A DNA stretch of 31,737 nucleotides, taken from NCBI GenBank assembly GCA_041635755.1, contig JBFKUL010000005.1, forward strand, positions 1 through 31,737, given 5' to 3'. Source of the DNA: JBFKUL01 sp041635755. GTDB lineage: Bacteria > Pseudomonadota > Gammaproteobacteria > Burkholderiales > SG8-39. How positions within the stretch are numbered: the stretch's first letter is position 1; each line of letters starts with the position of its first letter. The notes beneath the pieces are model-generated. The model saw nothing but the letters and a program-made list of their open reading frames with translations, was not told where the DNA came from and searched no databases. Below are positions 7,276-15,211 of this stretch, in pieces. Both the position numbers and the translations under genes were made by a program.

Positions 7276-7911
7276 TTAGCGCAGCCCGGCGACGTACTCA
7301 GCGACCGCCTTGATCTCCTTGTCGCTCATGCGTGCTGCGACGCCGCGCATCATGCCGTTGGGGTCGTTGGCACGGGCCGTGGACCGAAACGCGACCAACT
7401 GCGCCTCGATGTACTCGGGAAACTGGCCCGCGATGCGCGGGAACTGGATCGGTACGCCGGCGCCCGTGGGCCCGTGACATCCCGCGCAGGCCGCGACACC
7501 GGTTTCTGTGTTGCCGCCGCGGTAGAGTTTCTGTCCGGCCGCAGCAAGGTTCTTATCGCGCGCGACCGCCGGCTTCAGCTTCTGCTGCGCGAAGTACGCG
7601 GACACGTTTCGCATGTCGGCATCGGACAGCGCCGCCACCATTCCTGCCATGATGGCGTTCTCGCGCTCGGGGCTCTTGCCGCCCTGCGTCTTATAGTTCA
7701 TCAATTGCTTCGTGAGGTATTCGGGGATCTGCCCGGCGAGCTTCGGGTTGGCGGGAATCTCGCTGTTGCCATCGACGGCGTGGCAGGCCGCGCACATCTG
7801 TGTCGCGGTTTGCTGTCCCTTTGCGATGTCCGGTGCGCCGGCATTTTGCGCCACGGCGCTGCCGACCCAAAACAACGCAATGCTGGCGCTCGCCGCCAGA
7901 ACTCGGTTCAT
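7276..7911 (-). CDS. Dihaem cytochrome c4
   Basis: This is an exported electron carrier of 211 residues. A signal peptide (about 1-21, ending SAVAQ) is followed by two homologous class I cytochrome domains, each with one haem site: CAACH at 40-44 and CAGCH at 142-146. Candidate axial methionines follow in each half (for example in NAIMAGMVAAL and PNGMMRGVAARM). Cytochrome c4 usually feeds terminal oxidases such as cbb3 or aa3 types. The ATG at 7911 has GGGGAG seven bases upstream; an earlier in-frame start is less likely. It is divergent from engB across 69 bp that include an AT-rich stretch near 7948-7968, probably promoter DNA. A terminator follows at 7203-7225. Confidence 0.94.
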   Translation of the reverse strand: MNRVLAASASIALFWVGSAVAQNAGAPDIAKGQQTATQMCAACHAVDGNSEIPANPKLAGQIPEYLTKQLMNYKTQGGKSPERENAIMAGMVAALSDADMRNVSAYFAQQKLKPAVARDKNLAAAGQKLYRGGNTETGVAACAGCHGPTGAGVPIQFPRIAGQFPEYIEAQLVAFRSTARANDPNGMMRGVAARMSDKEIKAVAEYVAGLR

Positions 7912-7980
7912 TCGGTGACTCCCCGGCACAGATGGAAACCGCGAATTTTATTACAATTTCCCGCTTAGCCGGCCGCGAAC

Positions 7981-8637
7981 ATGAAGCCTTTCGCCACTTC
8001 CGATTTTCTGGCTTCGGTCGGCAAGCTCTCAGAGCTGCCACCCGAAGGGCGGCCCGAGCTCGTCTTCGCGGGCCGCTCGAACGTCGGCAAATCGAGTGCG
8101 CTCAACGCGCTGACCAACCGCCGCAGGCTCGCGTTTGCGAGCAAGACGCCTGGCCGCACCCAAACGATCAACTTTTTCGAGCTTGGCGACGGTGCGCGCC
8201 TGGTCGATTTGCCGGGCTATGGCTACGCGCGCGTGCCGCAAGCCGTGCGCCAGCAGTGGGATGCGCTCGTGGGCGGATATCTGCAGACGCGCGCCTCGCT
8301 CATCGGCGTAGTCCTCATCATGGATGCGAGGCATCCGTTCTCGCCGCACGATCGCTACCTGATCGAGTGGTTGAAGCCGGCGGCGGCCCAGATCGGTACG
8401 CGGTTGCTGGTGCTGCTGGCCAAGTGCGACAAGCTGAGTCGCCAGGCGCGCGCCGCGACACTGGCGAGCGCTCGCCACGCGCTCGCCGAAAGCGGCGCTC
8501 GCGGCGAAGTGCGGCTATTCTCCAGCCTGACGCGCGAAGGCGTTCAAGAGGCCCGCGAAGTGCTTGAAAAATGGCTGAAACAGGCCCATGCGGACCCAAG
8601 CGCTGGGCACAAAAAACCCCCGGTAAAGGGGATGTAA
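7981..8637 (+). CDS. engB: EngB/YsxC/YihA ribosome-biogenesis GTPase
   Basis: This 218-residue GTPase is expected to act in 50S ribosomal subunit assembly. GTPase motifs are clear: G1 GRSNVGKS (31-38), the G2 threonine in KTPGRTQTINFF, G3 DLPGYGYA (76-83), and a G4 position reading AKCD (147-150) in place of the more usual TKxD. The length fits the family. The stop codon lies inside the loop of a hairpin that serves as the terminator of a minus-strand small RNA, so the last ~27 bases of engB are complementary to that RNA's 3' end. Confidence 0.96.
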   Translation: MKPFATSDFLASVGKLSELPPEGRPELVFAGRSNVGKSSALNALTNRRRLAFASKTPGRTQTINFFELGDGARLVDLPGYGYARVPQAVRQQWDALVGGYLQTRASLIGVVLIMDARHPFSPHDRYLIEWLKPAAAQIGTRLLVLLAKCDKLSRQARAATLASARHALAESGARGEVRLFSSLTREGVQEAREVLEKWLKQAHADPSAGHKKPPVKGM

Positions 8638-8760
8638 ACCGGGGGCGAAACGCCTTAACTGGATTAAGGCACCCGCTCAGGGAGGAGAAGCGGGAGACGA
8701 TAAATACCGTCTACCGCTAAGATCGGGCCGGCGCGGCAAAGTTCCCGCGCCAAAAGCGCC
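8611..8760 (-). ncRNA. Small RNA displaying an anti-Shine-Dalgarno loop (betaproteobacterial toxic small RNA-like)
   Basis: The minus strand encodes a compact structured RNA of about 150 nt. In RNA order there are four stems: GGCGCGG/CCGCGCC (8751-8745 with 8736-8730); CCCGCU/AGCGGG (8694-8689 with 8677-8672) enclosing the loop UCUCCUCCCUG; GCCUUAA/UUAAGGC (8670-8664 with 8658-8652); and a terminator CCCCCGGU/ACCGGGGG (8645-8638 with 8624-8617) followed by six U (8616-8611). The loop presents CCUCC, the core of the 16S anti-Shine-Dalgarno. From memory, an Rfam family called Betaproteobacteria toxic small RNA has this kind of feature; the match is not verified here. The 5' end is inferred from a promoter at 8767-8794. 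It overlaps the 3' end of engB in antisense. Confidence 0.75.
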
Positions 8761-8766
8761 AGTGAA

Positions 8767-8794
8767 ATCATAGGGCTTGAGGGAATTCCCGCAA
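8767..8794 (-). promoter_or_regulatory. Sigma-70-type promoter for the small RNA
   Basis: On the minus strand TTGCGG (8794-8789) and TATGAT (8772-8767) are separated by 16 bp. Transcription starting about 7 nt past the -10 would begin near 8760, ahead of the first hairpin. The match to consensus is good at the -10. It points away from hemB. Confidence 0.55.
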
Positions 8795-8795
8795 G
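8776..8795. repeat. 20-bp near-perfect palindrome in the small-RNA promoter
   Basis: CTTGAGGGAATTCCCGCAAG is an inverted repeat with 9 of 10 positions paired and an uninterrupted 10-bp core GGGAATTCCC. It fills the spacer and -35 element of the small-RNA promoter and is ~34 bp from the hemB start codon. It could be an operator for a dimeric regulator. No regulator is identified. Confidence 0.5.
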
Positions 8796-8828
8796 TCGAA
8801 TCGGGGTATTGGGCGAGGTGCGACCAAC

Positions 8829-9830
8829 ATGAACGTGTACGGAAATTATCCCGCGGTGCGCATGCGGCGAATGCGCCGAGACGACTTCTCACGGCGCCTG
8901 ATGCGCGAACACCAGCTCTCGGCCGACGATCTGATCTATCCGGTATTCGTTCTCGACGGAAAGAAGCGCACGGAAAAGGTGGAGTCGATGCCGGGCGTCG
9001 AGCGAATGAGCGTCGATCGCCTGCTGCCGCTGGCCGAGCAGTGCCTCAAGCTGCGCATTCCAGTGCTCGCCCTTTTTCCGGTGATCGAGCAGCGCCTCAA
9101 AACCATCGACGGTCGCGAGGCATTCAACGGCAGGGGACTGGTGCCGCGGGCAGTGGGCGCGCTGAAGAAACGCTTTCCGGAGCTCGGTGTCATGACCGAC
9201 GTGGCGCTCGACCCGTACACCTCGCACGGACAGGACGGCGTTATCGACGACACCGGCTACATCCTCAACGACGTGACACTGGACGTGCTGGTGAAGCAGG
9301 CGCTGACGCAGGCCGGGGCTGGCGTCGACATCGTGGCGCCCTCGGACATGATGGATGGCCGCATCGGCCGCATCCGCGTCGCGTTGGAGAAGGCCGGACA
9401 CATTCACACCAGGATCATGGCGTACTCGGCGAAGTACGCCTCCGGCTTTTACGGTCCGTTTCGTGACGCAGTCGGCTCGGCGAAAAATCTCGGCAAAGGC
9501 GACAAGAAGACCTACCAGATGGATCCGGCGAACTCGGACGAGGCGCTATGGGAGGTCGGCCTCGACCTCGCCGAGGGCGCCGACATGGTCATGGTCAAAC
9601 CCGGCTTGCCTTACCTCGACATCGTTCGTCGCGTGAAGGACGAGTTCAAGGCGCCGACCTTCGTGTATCAAGTGAGTGGCGAGTACGCCATGCTGCGCGC
9701 CGCGATCGCGAACGGCTGGCTGCCGGAGTCGTGCGTCATGGAGGCATTGCTCGCGTTCAAGCGCGCAGGCGCCGACGGCATCCTGACTTACTTCGCGATG
9801 GACGCGGCGCGCTTGCTCGCCCGACGTTAG
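8829..9830 (+). CDS. hemB: Delta-aminolevulinic acid dehydratase (porphobilinogen synthase)
   Basis: HemB condenses two 5-aminolevulinate molecules to porphobilinogen in tetrapyrrole synthesis in the cytosol. The 333-residue length is normal. Schiff-base lysines are visible as Lys202 in AYSAKYASGFYGPF and Lys257 in MVMVKPGLPYLD. The metal-site segment reads DVALDPYTSHGQDG (124-137), the ALD/DG version known from magnesium-dependent enzymes, not the cysteine-rich zinc version. The ATG has GAGGTG upstream at 8-9 nt. The gene overlaps the opposite-strand glyoxalase-like gene by 4 bp at its stop codon. Between engB and hemB the DNA is fully accounted for by the small RNA and its promoter region. 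Confidence 0.97.
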   Translation: MNVYGNYPAVRMRRMRRDDFSRRLMREHQLSADDLIYPVFVLDGKKRTEKVESMPGVERMSVDRLLPLAEQCLKLRIPVLALFPVIEQRLKTIDGREAFNGRGLVPRAVGALKKRFPELGVMTDVALDPYTSHGQDGVIDDTGYILNDVTLDVLVKQALTQAGAGVDIVAPSDMMDGRIGRIRVALEKAGHIHTRIMAYSAKYASGFYGPFRDAVGSAKNLGKGDKKTYQMDPANSDEALWEVGLDLAEGADMVMVKPGLPYLDIVRRVKDEFKAPTFVYQVSGEYAMLRAAIANGWLPESCVMEALLAFKRAGADGILTYFAMDAARLLARR

Positions 9831-10663
9831 CCAAAGACCAGCGTCACGCCGAGGGCCTGCGCGGCGTCTACCGCATACGCGCCGTCCCGCAGGGCCACGG
9901 GCTCGAATCCACCTCGCCGCAGCGTTGCAGCCGCCGCCCCTCGGTCGGCAACGCGAATGTACAGCGCCGCGACCAGCGGGCGAGGGCGCGCTGGTAGCTC
10001 CACGCCCTGCAACCGGCGCCCCAGCTTGCCCCGCGCGACAAGCGCGATCGGCACGCTGCCGGTAGCGACGAGCCGCCCTTCGGCGATCGGCAGTGGATTC
10101 GAGTCGAGCAGCTTCGCATAGCGGCCTGCGGCCGCGACTGGATCCTCGACCACGATGGCGATCGCGGCGAGACCGGTGGCGCCGAGCGCATGCGACTGGA
10201 ACTCGGGCCGCCATACCAGTTCGCGCGTGAGATGCTGACAAAGAAACGCGTGGCATCCCGGCGTCATGGCGTCCGGCAGGTGCGCGATTCGAAAGGCGGC
10301 ATCGCGTGCGCCTTCGGCGGTCGGCACCGGGCGCGAGAAATCGAGCGGCGCGCTGACGACGATGCCAGCTGCGCCGAGCTCCGCATAGGCGGCGTCGACA
10401 TTGGAGGTGGCAAACGCGACCGCGGCCAAGCCTTCGCCCCTGGCGAGGAAATCGGTAAACGACTGCAGCGCAGGGTTTGGATATGGCACCGCGAGCAACT
10501 CGATGTAGTCGCGGCCGAACATCACGCAATGATTCTGGGAGCCGAGCGTGTGATAGCCGCGCGGCGTGAGCGAAAAGCCGAGCCGCGCATAGGTGTCCTG
10601 CGCGCGATCGAGGTCGCGCGTCAGGATGACGACGTGGTCGATGCCCTGGATGTCGTGCCGCAT
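9827..10663 (-). CDS. Glyoxalase/VOC-superfamily protein (Glyoxalase_3-like)
   Basis: A 278-residue cytosolic protein opens with GIDHVVILTRDLDRAQDTY, the typical first beta-alpha unit of a vicinal-oxygen-chelate fold, with His10 as a likely metal ligand. Further glyoxalase-like segments are GSQNHCVMFGRDYIELL and, in the second half, LAAIAIVVEDPVAAAGRYAK. This matches the Glyoxalase_3 type more than small glyoxalase I proteins. The substrate is unknown. It lies 68 bp downstream of dsbD on the same strand and may be the last gene of that operon. Its stop codon overlaps the hemB stop (convergent). Confidence 0.82.
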   Translation of the reverse strand: MRHDIQGIDHVVILTRDLDRAQDTYARLGFSLTPRGYHTLGSQNHCVMFGRDYIELLAVPYPNPALQSFTDFLARGEGLAAVAFATSNVDAAYAELGAAGIVVSAPLDFSRPVPTAEGARDAAFRIAHLPDAMTPGCHAFLCQHLTRELVWRPEFQSHALGATGLAAIAIVVEDPVAAAGRYAKLLDSNPLPIAEGRLVATGSVPIALVARGKLGRRLQGVELPARPRPLVAALYIRVADRGAAAATLRRGGFEPVALRDGAYAVDAAQALGVTLVFG

Positions 10664-10731
10664 GAGTCTCGCGTGCGAGCCGCGGATGCCGGCCCGTGAA
10701 GTCTCGCGGCTATTCTAAACCCCGTCGCCGC

Positions 10732-12570
10732 TCAGGATGAACCGGCAAGCTGCAGCGCCTTCAAGAAACGGTCCGCATCCTGAAAACCGATCACCCGCAG
10801 CCCCTGAATCTCGCGCCCCTGTGCATCGAAAAACACGATTCCGGGCGGCCCGAACAAGGAAAAGCGCTTCAGCAGCAGCTTGTCGCGCTCGTTGTTTTCG
10901 GTGACATCCGCCTGCAACAGCAGCATCTGGTCGAACTTCGCGCGCACCCGAGGATCGCTGAAGGTGAAAGCCTCCATCTCCTTGCACGAGACGCACCAGT
11001 CCGCGTAAAAATCGAGCATCACCGGCCGACCCGGTGCGCGCAGGCGCTCCTCGAGATCGGTCAGCGAAGCGACCCGCACCCAGCTTACGGGCCTATCGAC
11101 TTTCCCGGCCGAACTTCCGGCGATCGCGGCGAGCGGGCGCAGCGGATCGCGACTGCCGGCGAGGGTGCCGACCAGCAGGGCCAGGCCCGCGACGAGCGCG
11201 ATCAGCCCGACACCCTTCCAAAACCGGGCCCAGCCCGACACGTTGGCGGGCAGCGGGTCGATAGCCCGCAGATAGATCCCCGAAACGATGAACAGTGCCG
11301 CCCAGGCAAGCATCACGGCGGCCGACGGAATTACCGGCGAGACGATCCAGATTGCGACGCCGAGCAAAAGCACGCCGAAGAACTTCTTGACGCCCTCCAT
11401 CCAGGCGCCGGCCTTTGGCAGCAGCGCGCCCTCGGACACGCCCACGGCGATGAGCGGCACGCCCATGCCAAGCGCCATCGAGAAAAGCGCCCCGCCACCA
11501 AGCAGCACATCCTTCGTCTGGCTGATGTAAAGCAACGCTCCCGCAAGCGGCGCGGCAACGCAGGGGCTGACGATGACTGCCGAGAAAGCACCCATTGCTG
11601 CCACCGAGGCGATGCGTCCACCCTGCAGGCGCTGATGCGCGTTCGAAAGACGGTGGCGCATGAACGCCGGCAACTGCAGCTCGTAAAAGCCGAACATCGA
11701 GAGCGAGAGTCCGACGAACACCAGCGCAAAGGTGCCCAGCACCCACGGGTTCTGCAGCGCTGCCGCGAGCATCGTCCCGGAATAGCCTGCCGCGACCCCG
11801 GCGGCGGCGTAGGTGACCGACATGCCGAGCACGTACGCCACCGACAGCGCCAGCGCGCGAAGCTTGTTCAGGTCGCGGCCCTCACCAGCGATGATGCCCG
11901 ACAGGATCGGGATCATCGGCAGCACGCACGGTGTGAACGTGAGCAGCAAACCGAAGCCGAAAAAGCCGAGCAGCACAAACAGCGCGTTGCCCTGGAACAG
12001 CGCCGCGATATCGAGGTCGCTGGCGAAGATCGAATACGTCGGCCGGGGCTGCACCGCGAGCGCTCCCTCGCTGAGCTGCGGAGCGCTCGCGGCGGGCCCG
12101 CCGCCGCCCTCGTGTGAAGCGAGCTGAAGCGTGGCCTGAGAGTCCATCGGCGTGTAGCACACCCCGATGTCGGCGCAGCCCTGCGAGGTGACGTTCAGCT
12201 TGAGCGTCTGCGCCGCGCCCGCGGCACGTTCCAGCGGCACACGAATCGCTACTGCTTTGCGGTAGGTCTCGACGTCGCCGAAGAATTCGTCCTTTTTGCG
12301 GATGCCCGTGGGATACACGGGCGTGCCGAGCTTGACGCCGTCGGCGCCCTCGAGCGCGAAGCGGAACTTGTCCCGGTACATGTAGTACCCGTCGGCAATC
12401 GCGAAGTGCACCTCGAGCGCTTGCCGATCCAGCACGCGTGCCGAGAACCGAAACGCCTTTTCAGGCTCGAGCAGTTCGTCGGTCGAGCCGCCGAGCCTGA
12501 GCTGCGCCACCGCCGGCGCGGCGGTGGCCAGCGCAAGCAAGAGGATCAGGTAGCGCTTGAGCAGCGTCAT
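10732..12570 (-). CDS. dsbD: DsbD, thiol:disulfide interchange protein (periplasmic reductant transporter)
   Basis: DsbD carries electrons from cytosolic thioredoxin across the inner membrane to periplasmic thiol proteins such as DsbC and cytochrome c maturation factors. All three domains are present in 612 residues: a signal peptide (about 1-22) and alpha domain with Cys132/Cys138 in GCADIGVCYTP; an eight-helix beta domain with Cys215 in LTFTPCVLPMIPILSG and Cys337 in IVSPCVAAPLAG; and a C-terminal thioredoxin-like gamma domain with Cys526-Val-Ser-Cys529 in FYADWCVSCKEME. It starts 10 bp after cutA, an order also found in enterobacteria, so co-transcription is likely. The neighbouring cytochrome c genes fit a need for thiol reduction during haem attachment. 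Confidence 0.97.
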   Translation of the reverse strand: MTLLKRYLILLLALATAAPAVAQLRLGGSTDELLEPEKAFRFSARVLDRQALEVHFAIADGYYMYRDKFRFALEGADGVKLGTPVYPTGIRKKDEFFGDVETYRKAVAIRVPLERAAGAAQTLKLNVTSQGCADIGVCYTPMDSQATLQLASHEGGGGPAASAPQLSEGALAVQPRPTYSIFASDLDIAALFQGNALFVLLGFFGFGLLLTFTPCVLPMIPILSGIIAGEGRDLNKLRALALSVAYVLGMSVTYAAAGVAAGYSGTMLAAALQNPWVLGTFALVFVGLSLSMFGFYELQLPAFMRHRLSNAHQRLQGGRIASVAAMGAFSAVIVSPCVAAPLAGALLYISQTKDVLLGGGALFSMALGMGVPLIAVGVSEGALLPKAGAWMEGVKKFFGVLLLGVAIWIVSPVIPSAAVMLAWAALFIVSGIYLRAIDPLPANVSGWARFWKGVGLIALVAGLALLVGTLAGSRDPLRPLAAIAGSSAGKVDRPVSWVRVASLTDLEERLRAPGRPVMLDFYADWCVSCKEMEAFTFSDPRVRAKFDQMLLLQADVTENNERDKLLLKRFSLFGPPGIVFFDAQGREIQGLRVIGFQDADRFLKALQLAGSS

Positions 12571-12580
12571 TGCAGGGCGG

Positions 12581-12898
12581 TCAGGGTCGGGTTTCAGCCT
12601 CGACCCAGTCGAGATACGCGGGCAATCCGCGCTCGATTGGGACCGCCACGATCTCTGGAAGTTCGTAGGGATGCAGGGCGCGAACCGCCTTTTCGAGCGC
12701 CGCGTAGCGCTCGGCGCTCGTCTTGATCAGCACGGGGTGCTCCTCGTCATGCTGTACGGCACCTTTCCAGCGGTACACCGAGCGGCACGGGGCAAGGATA
12801 TTGACACAGGCAGCGATGTGCGCCTCGACGAGCGCCTCGGCGAGCTTCTCGGCGCTTGCCCGGTCCGGGAGGTTGGTGAGCACGAGCAGCGCGCTCAC
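12581..12898 (-). CDS. cutA: CutA1-family divalent-ion tolerance protein
   Basis: This 105-residue small trimeric-type protein starts SALLVLTNLPDRASAEKLAE and shows the family marks HIAACVNILAPCRSVYRWKG, EEHPVLIKT and ALHPYELPEIVAVPI. CutA1 proteins bind divalent copper in vitro, but their cellular role remains uncertain. I chose GTG at 12898, which overlaps the stop codon of the upstream epimerase-like gene as GTGA and is where family homology begins; a longer frame to 13105 reads arginine-rich, unlike any CutA. dsbD follows 10 bp after the stop. Confidence 0.94.
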   Translation of the reverse strand: MSALLVLTNLPDRASAEKLAEALVEAHIAACVNILAPCRSVYRWKGAVQHDEEHPVLIKTSAERYAALEKAVRALHPYELPEIVAVPIERGLPAYLDWVEAETRP

Positions 12899-13728
12899 GT
12901 GGCGCCCCCGGGGATCGGGACGCCCTGCTCGACGGTGGGGTACGCGAGCCGCACGCCGAGACAGTCCTTCAGCCGTCGGTTGTCTAGCCGGCGCGACTCG
13001 CTCATGAAATCGAGCAGGGCAGGCGATATGCGTTCGCCTGCCTCGCTTCGCGCGACGCGTGGCGGACGGGGCAGGCCGTAGCGCTCGGCGAGGAAGTCCA
13101 ACCAATCTCCCATTTTCATCTGCGTGTCGTCGCAGGCGTTATACACGCCCGGCGGCGCATCGTCACTCAGGGCACGCAGCACGATCGAGGCAAGGTCGTC
13201 GGCGTGAACATGGTTGGTGTACACGTCATCCTCGGCGCGCAGCGTCGGCGTACCGGCACGCAGACGCGCGAGCGGCAGCCGGTCCGCGGCATAGATGCCC
13301 GGCACGCGCAGCACCACGAGGGCGACCGAGCGGGGTGCACACCAGAAACCCAGCCGGCGCTCGGCGTCGGCGCGGCGCCGGCCGCGGGCACTGCGTGGGT
13401 TGGGCGGCCGCGATTCATCGACGCGCGCGCCACCGCAGTCGCCGTACACGCCACTGGTGCTGAGATAGACGAGGCGCGTTGGTAGAATGCGGCCTTGCTC
13501 GAGCGCGGCGAGCAGATTCGCGGTGCGCGAGTCGCCTTCGCCTTCGCCGGGCGGCGGCGCGCAGTGCAGGATTGCGTCGGCCCACCCGGCGACGCCGGAA
13601 AGCGTTTCGGGCCGGTCCAGATCGGTACCGAAGCGGCGCGACAGCAAGCGGCGTTCGACGCCGGGCTCAAGCCGCGCCTCGACGCGGGTCGCGATGTCGC
13701 CGTAGCCCACGATCAGTAGCTTCTTCAT
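12895..13728 (-). CDS. NAD(P)-dependent epimerase/short-chain-dehydrogenase-like protein
   Basis: The 277-residue protein is an extended SDR. It begins MKKLLIVGYGDIATRVEARL with a GxGxxxxR-like dinucleotide motif, and carries LVYLSTSGVYGDCGG, where the serine and tyrosine positions of SDR epimerases are expected. The segment GVYNACDDTQMKMGDWLDFLAERYGLP resembles the C-terminal substrate domain of YeeZ-type proteins. The nearby tyrosine is not in a clear YxxxK, so catalytic activity is uncertain. The gene is first in a probable cutA-dsbD operon (GTGA overlap with cutA). It is divergent from the flavin reductase at 13754 across only 25 bp, so at least one promoter must extend into coding DNA. 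Confidence 0.85.
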   Translation of the reverse strand: MKKLLIVGYGDIATRVEARLEPGVERRLLSRRFGTDLDRPETLSGVAGWADAILHCAPPPGEGEGDSRTANLLAALEQGRILPTRLVYLSTSGVYGDCGGARVDESRPPNPRSARGRRRADAERRLGFWCAPRSVALVVLRVPGIYAADRLPLARLRAGTPTLRAEDDVYTNHVHADDLASIVLRALSDDAPPGVYNACDDTQMKMGDWLDFLAERYGLPRPPRVARSEAGERISPALLDFMSESRRLDNRRLKDCLGVRLAYPTVEQGVPIPGGAT

Positions 13729-13753
13729 GTCTACATTTTAGCGAGCTCACGCA

Positions 13754-14794
13754 GTGGCCAAGTTCACCGTCACCCTCCAGCCGAGCGGGCACCAGTTCGA
13801 CGTCGACAACGGCGAGGCCGTGCTCGCGGCGGCGTTGCGCCAGGGGTTCGTGCTGCCCTATGGATGCAAGAACGGCGCCTGCGGTACTTGCAAGGGCAAG
13901 ATCCTTTCGGGCAGCGTGGACTACGGCATTTATCAAAAGAAGGCGCTGCCGGACGCCGACAGGGCCGAGGGCAAGGCGCTCTTCTGTCAGGCGAAGCCGC
14001 AGTCGAACCTGGTGCTCGAGGCGCGCACCATCGGCGCGGCGAAGGACATCCCCGTCAAAACGCTGCCGTGCCGGGTCCAGCGCATCGATCGACCCACGGA
14101 TGACGTGGCGATCCTGTTCCTCAAGCTTCCGGCAAGCGAGCGGCTGCAATTCCTCGCCGGCCAGTACATCGACTTCCTGCTGCGCGATGGCTCACGCCGA
14201 AGCTTCTCGATGGCCAATCCGCCGCATGACGACGAGCTGATCCAGCTGCACGTGCGCCACGTCGCGGGCGGGCAGTTCACCGACCATGTCTTCGGCAGGA
14301 TGAAGGAGCGCGACATCCTGCGCTTCGAAGGACCGCTCGGCACTTTTTTCTTGCGCGAAGACTCCGACAAGCCGATCGTGCTAGTTGCCTCGGGCACAGG
14401 CTTCGCGCCGATCAAGGCGATCATCGAGCACGCGCTGAACAAGAACGTGACGCGACCGATGACGCTGTATTGGGGCGGTCGGCGGCCGAAGGACCTGTAC
14501 CTGAACGAGCTGCCCGGGAAATGGGCCGCCGAGCACGCGCACTTCCGCTACGTACCGGTAATCTCCGACGGCTTGCCCGAGGACACGTGGCAGGGCCGAA
14601 CCGGATTCGTGCACCGTGCGGTCATGGAGGACTTCCCGGATCTCTCCGCGCATCAGGTGTATGCGTGCGGCGTGCCGGTGATGGTGGACGCGGCAAAGCG
14701 TGACTTCACCGGGCAGTGCAAGCTGCCCGAGGACGAGTTCTACGCCGACAGCTTCACCACGCAGGCCGACCTCGCTGACGCCGACGCGAAATGA
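13754..14794 (+). CDS. 2Fe-2S/FAD NAD(P)H oxidoreductase (CDP-6-deoxy-delta-3,4-glucoseen reductase-like)
   Basis: This 346-residue electron-transfer enzyme combines an N-terminal plant-type ferredoxin domain with a ferredoxin-NADP reductase module. The cluster cysteines are Cys38, Cys43, Cys46 and Cys78 (YGCKNGACGTCKG and LFCQAK). The FAD site reads RSFS (149-152) in place of the common RxYS, and the NAD site reads VASGTGFAPI (about 211-220) with YACGVPVMVDA near the end. Family names differ (AscD/RfbI-like, phenol-hydroxylase-reductase-like). No sugar or oxygenase partner is adjacent, so its electron acceptor is unknown. The start is GTG with no strong ribosome-binding site. An SDR protein is encoded divergently 25 bp away. 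Confidence 0.88.
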   Translation: MAKFTVTLQPSGHQFDVDNGEAVLAAALRQGFVLPYGCKNGACGTCKGKILSGSVDYGIYQKKALPDADRAEGKALFCQAKPQSNLVLEARTIGAAKDIPVKTLPCRVQRIDRPTDDVAILFLKLPASERLQFLAGQYIDFLLRDGSRRSFSMANPPHDDELIQLHVRHVAGGQFTDHVFGRMKERDILRFEGPLGTFFLREDSDKPIVLVASGTGFAPIKAIIEHALNKNVTRPMTLYWGGRRPKDLYLNELPGKWAAEHAHFRYVPVISDGLPEDTWQGRTGFVHRAVMEDFPDLSAHQVYACGVPVMVDAAKRDFTGQCKLPEDEFYADSFTTQADLADADAK

Positions 14795-14816
14795 AAAGGG
14801 CCGGACAAGCCGGCCC
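14794..14816 (-). terminator. Rho-independent terminator of the monohaem cytochrome c gene
   Basis: On the minus strand GGGCCGG/CCGGCCC (14816-14810 with 14804-14798), a perfect 7-bp stem with a 5-nt loop, is followed by TTTT (14797-14794). It sits 24 bp past the cytochrome stop and abuts the stop of the convergent flavin reductase gene, for which the same stem could act as a 3' hairpin without a U-tract. Confidence 0.75.
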
Positions 14817-14840
14817 TCGCCGTATTTCGCGGAAGTGCTG

Positions 14841-15149
14841 TTACTTGGTCGAGAGCACCCACTGCACGAGCGTCTTGATGTCCGCTTCCGGCACCGCAGC
14901 GTTCGGCGGCATCGGGATCTGGCCCCAGACTCCCGACCCCCCCTTCTTGACCTTTTCCGCCAGCATGCCCTCGGCGTTCTTGTCGCCCCGGTACTTCGCC
15001 GCGATGTCCTTGTAGGAGGGTCCGACAAGCTTCTTGTCGATCGCGTGGCACGCCATGCACGCGTGCTTCTTCGCGAGCGCCTCGTTTGCTTGGGCAGGAA
15101 GCGCCATGGCAAGTCCGGCAAGCGCAACAGTCAGCGCGAGTTTGTTCAT
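14841..15149 (-). CDS. Monohaem class I cytochrome c (c551/c8-like)
   Basis: A 102-residue exported electron carrier is predicted. The signal peptide (about 1-21) ends ALPAQA; the haem site CMACH is at 31-35; the axial methionine is probably Met80 in GQIPMPPN. Mature length of about 81 residues and the KKHACMACHAIDKKLVGPSY context match c551/c8 carriers of proteobacterial respiratory chains, which often donate to cd1 nitrite reductase or a peroxidase. The ATG follows AAGGAG. No oxidase or reductase is adjacent, so its partner is unknown. Confidence 0.93.
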   Translation of the reverse strand: MNKLALTVALAGLAMALPAQANEALAKKHACMACHAIDKKLVGPSYKDIAAKYRGDKNAEGMLAEKVKKGGSGVWGQIPMPPNAAVPEADIKTLVQWVLSTK

Positions 15150-15211
15150 TTCGACTCCTTGTGCTCCAGTTCAAACTTCGTGCGCGCCGCAGCGCGCGAA
15201 AGGCCGCCATG

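Noticed and set aside
8617..8645. The engB-end hairpin as a plus-strand terminator for engB.
   Set aside because: On the plus strand the stem is followed by CGAAACGCC without a T-run; the six T lie on the minus-strand side.
13754..14794. Assignment of the flavin reductase to a sugar-deoxygenation pathway because of its usual database name.
   Set aside because: No partner dehydratase or nucleotide-sugar genes are adjacent apart from one divergent SDR-like protein of uncertain activity.
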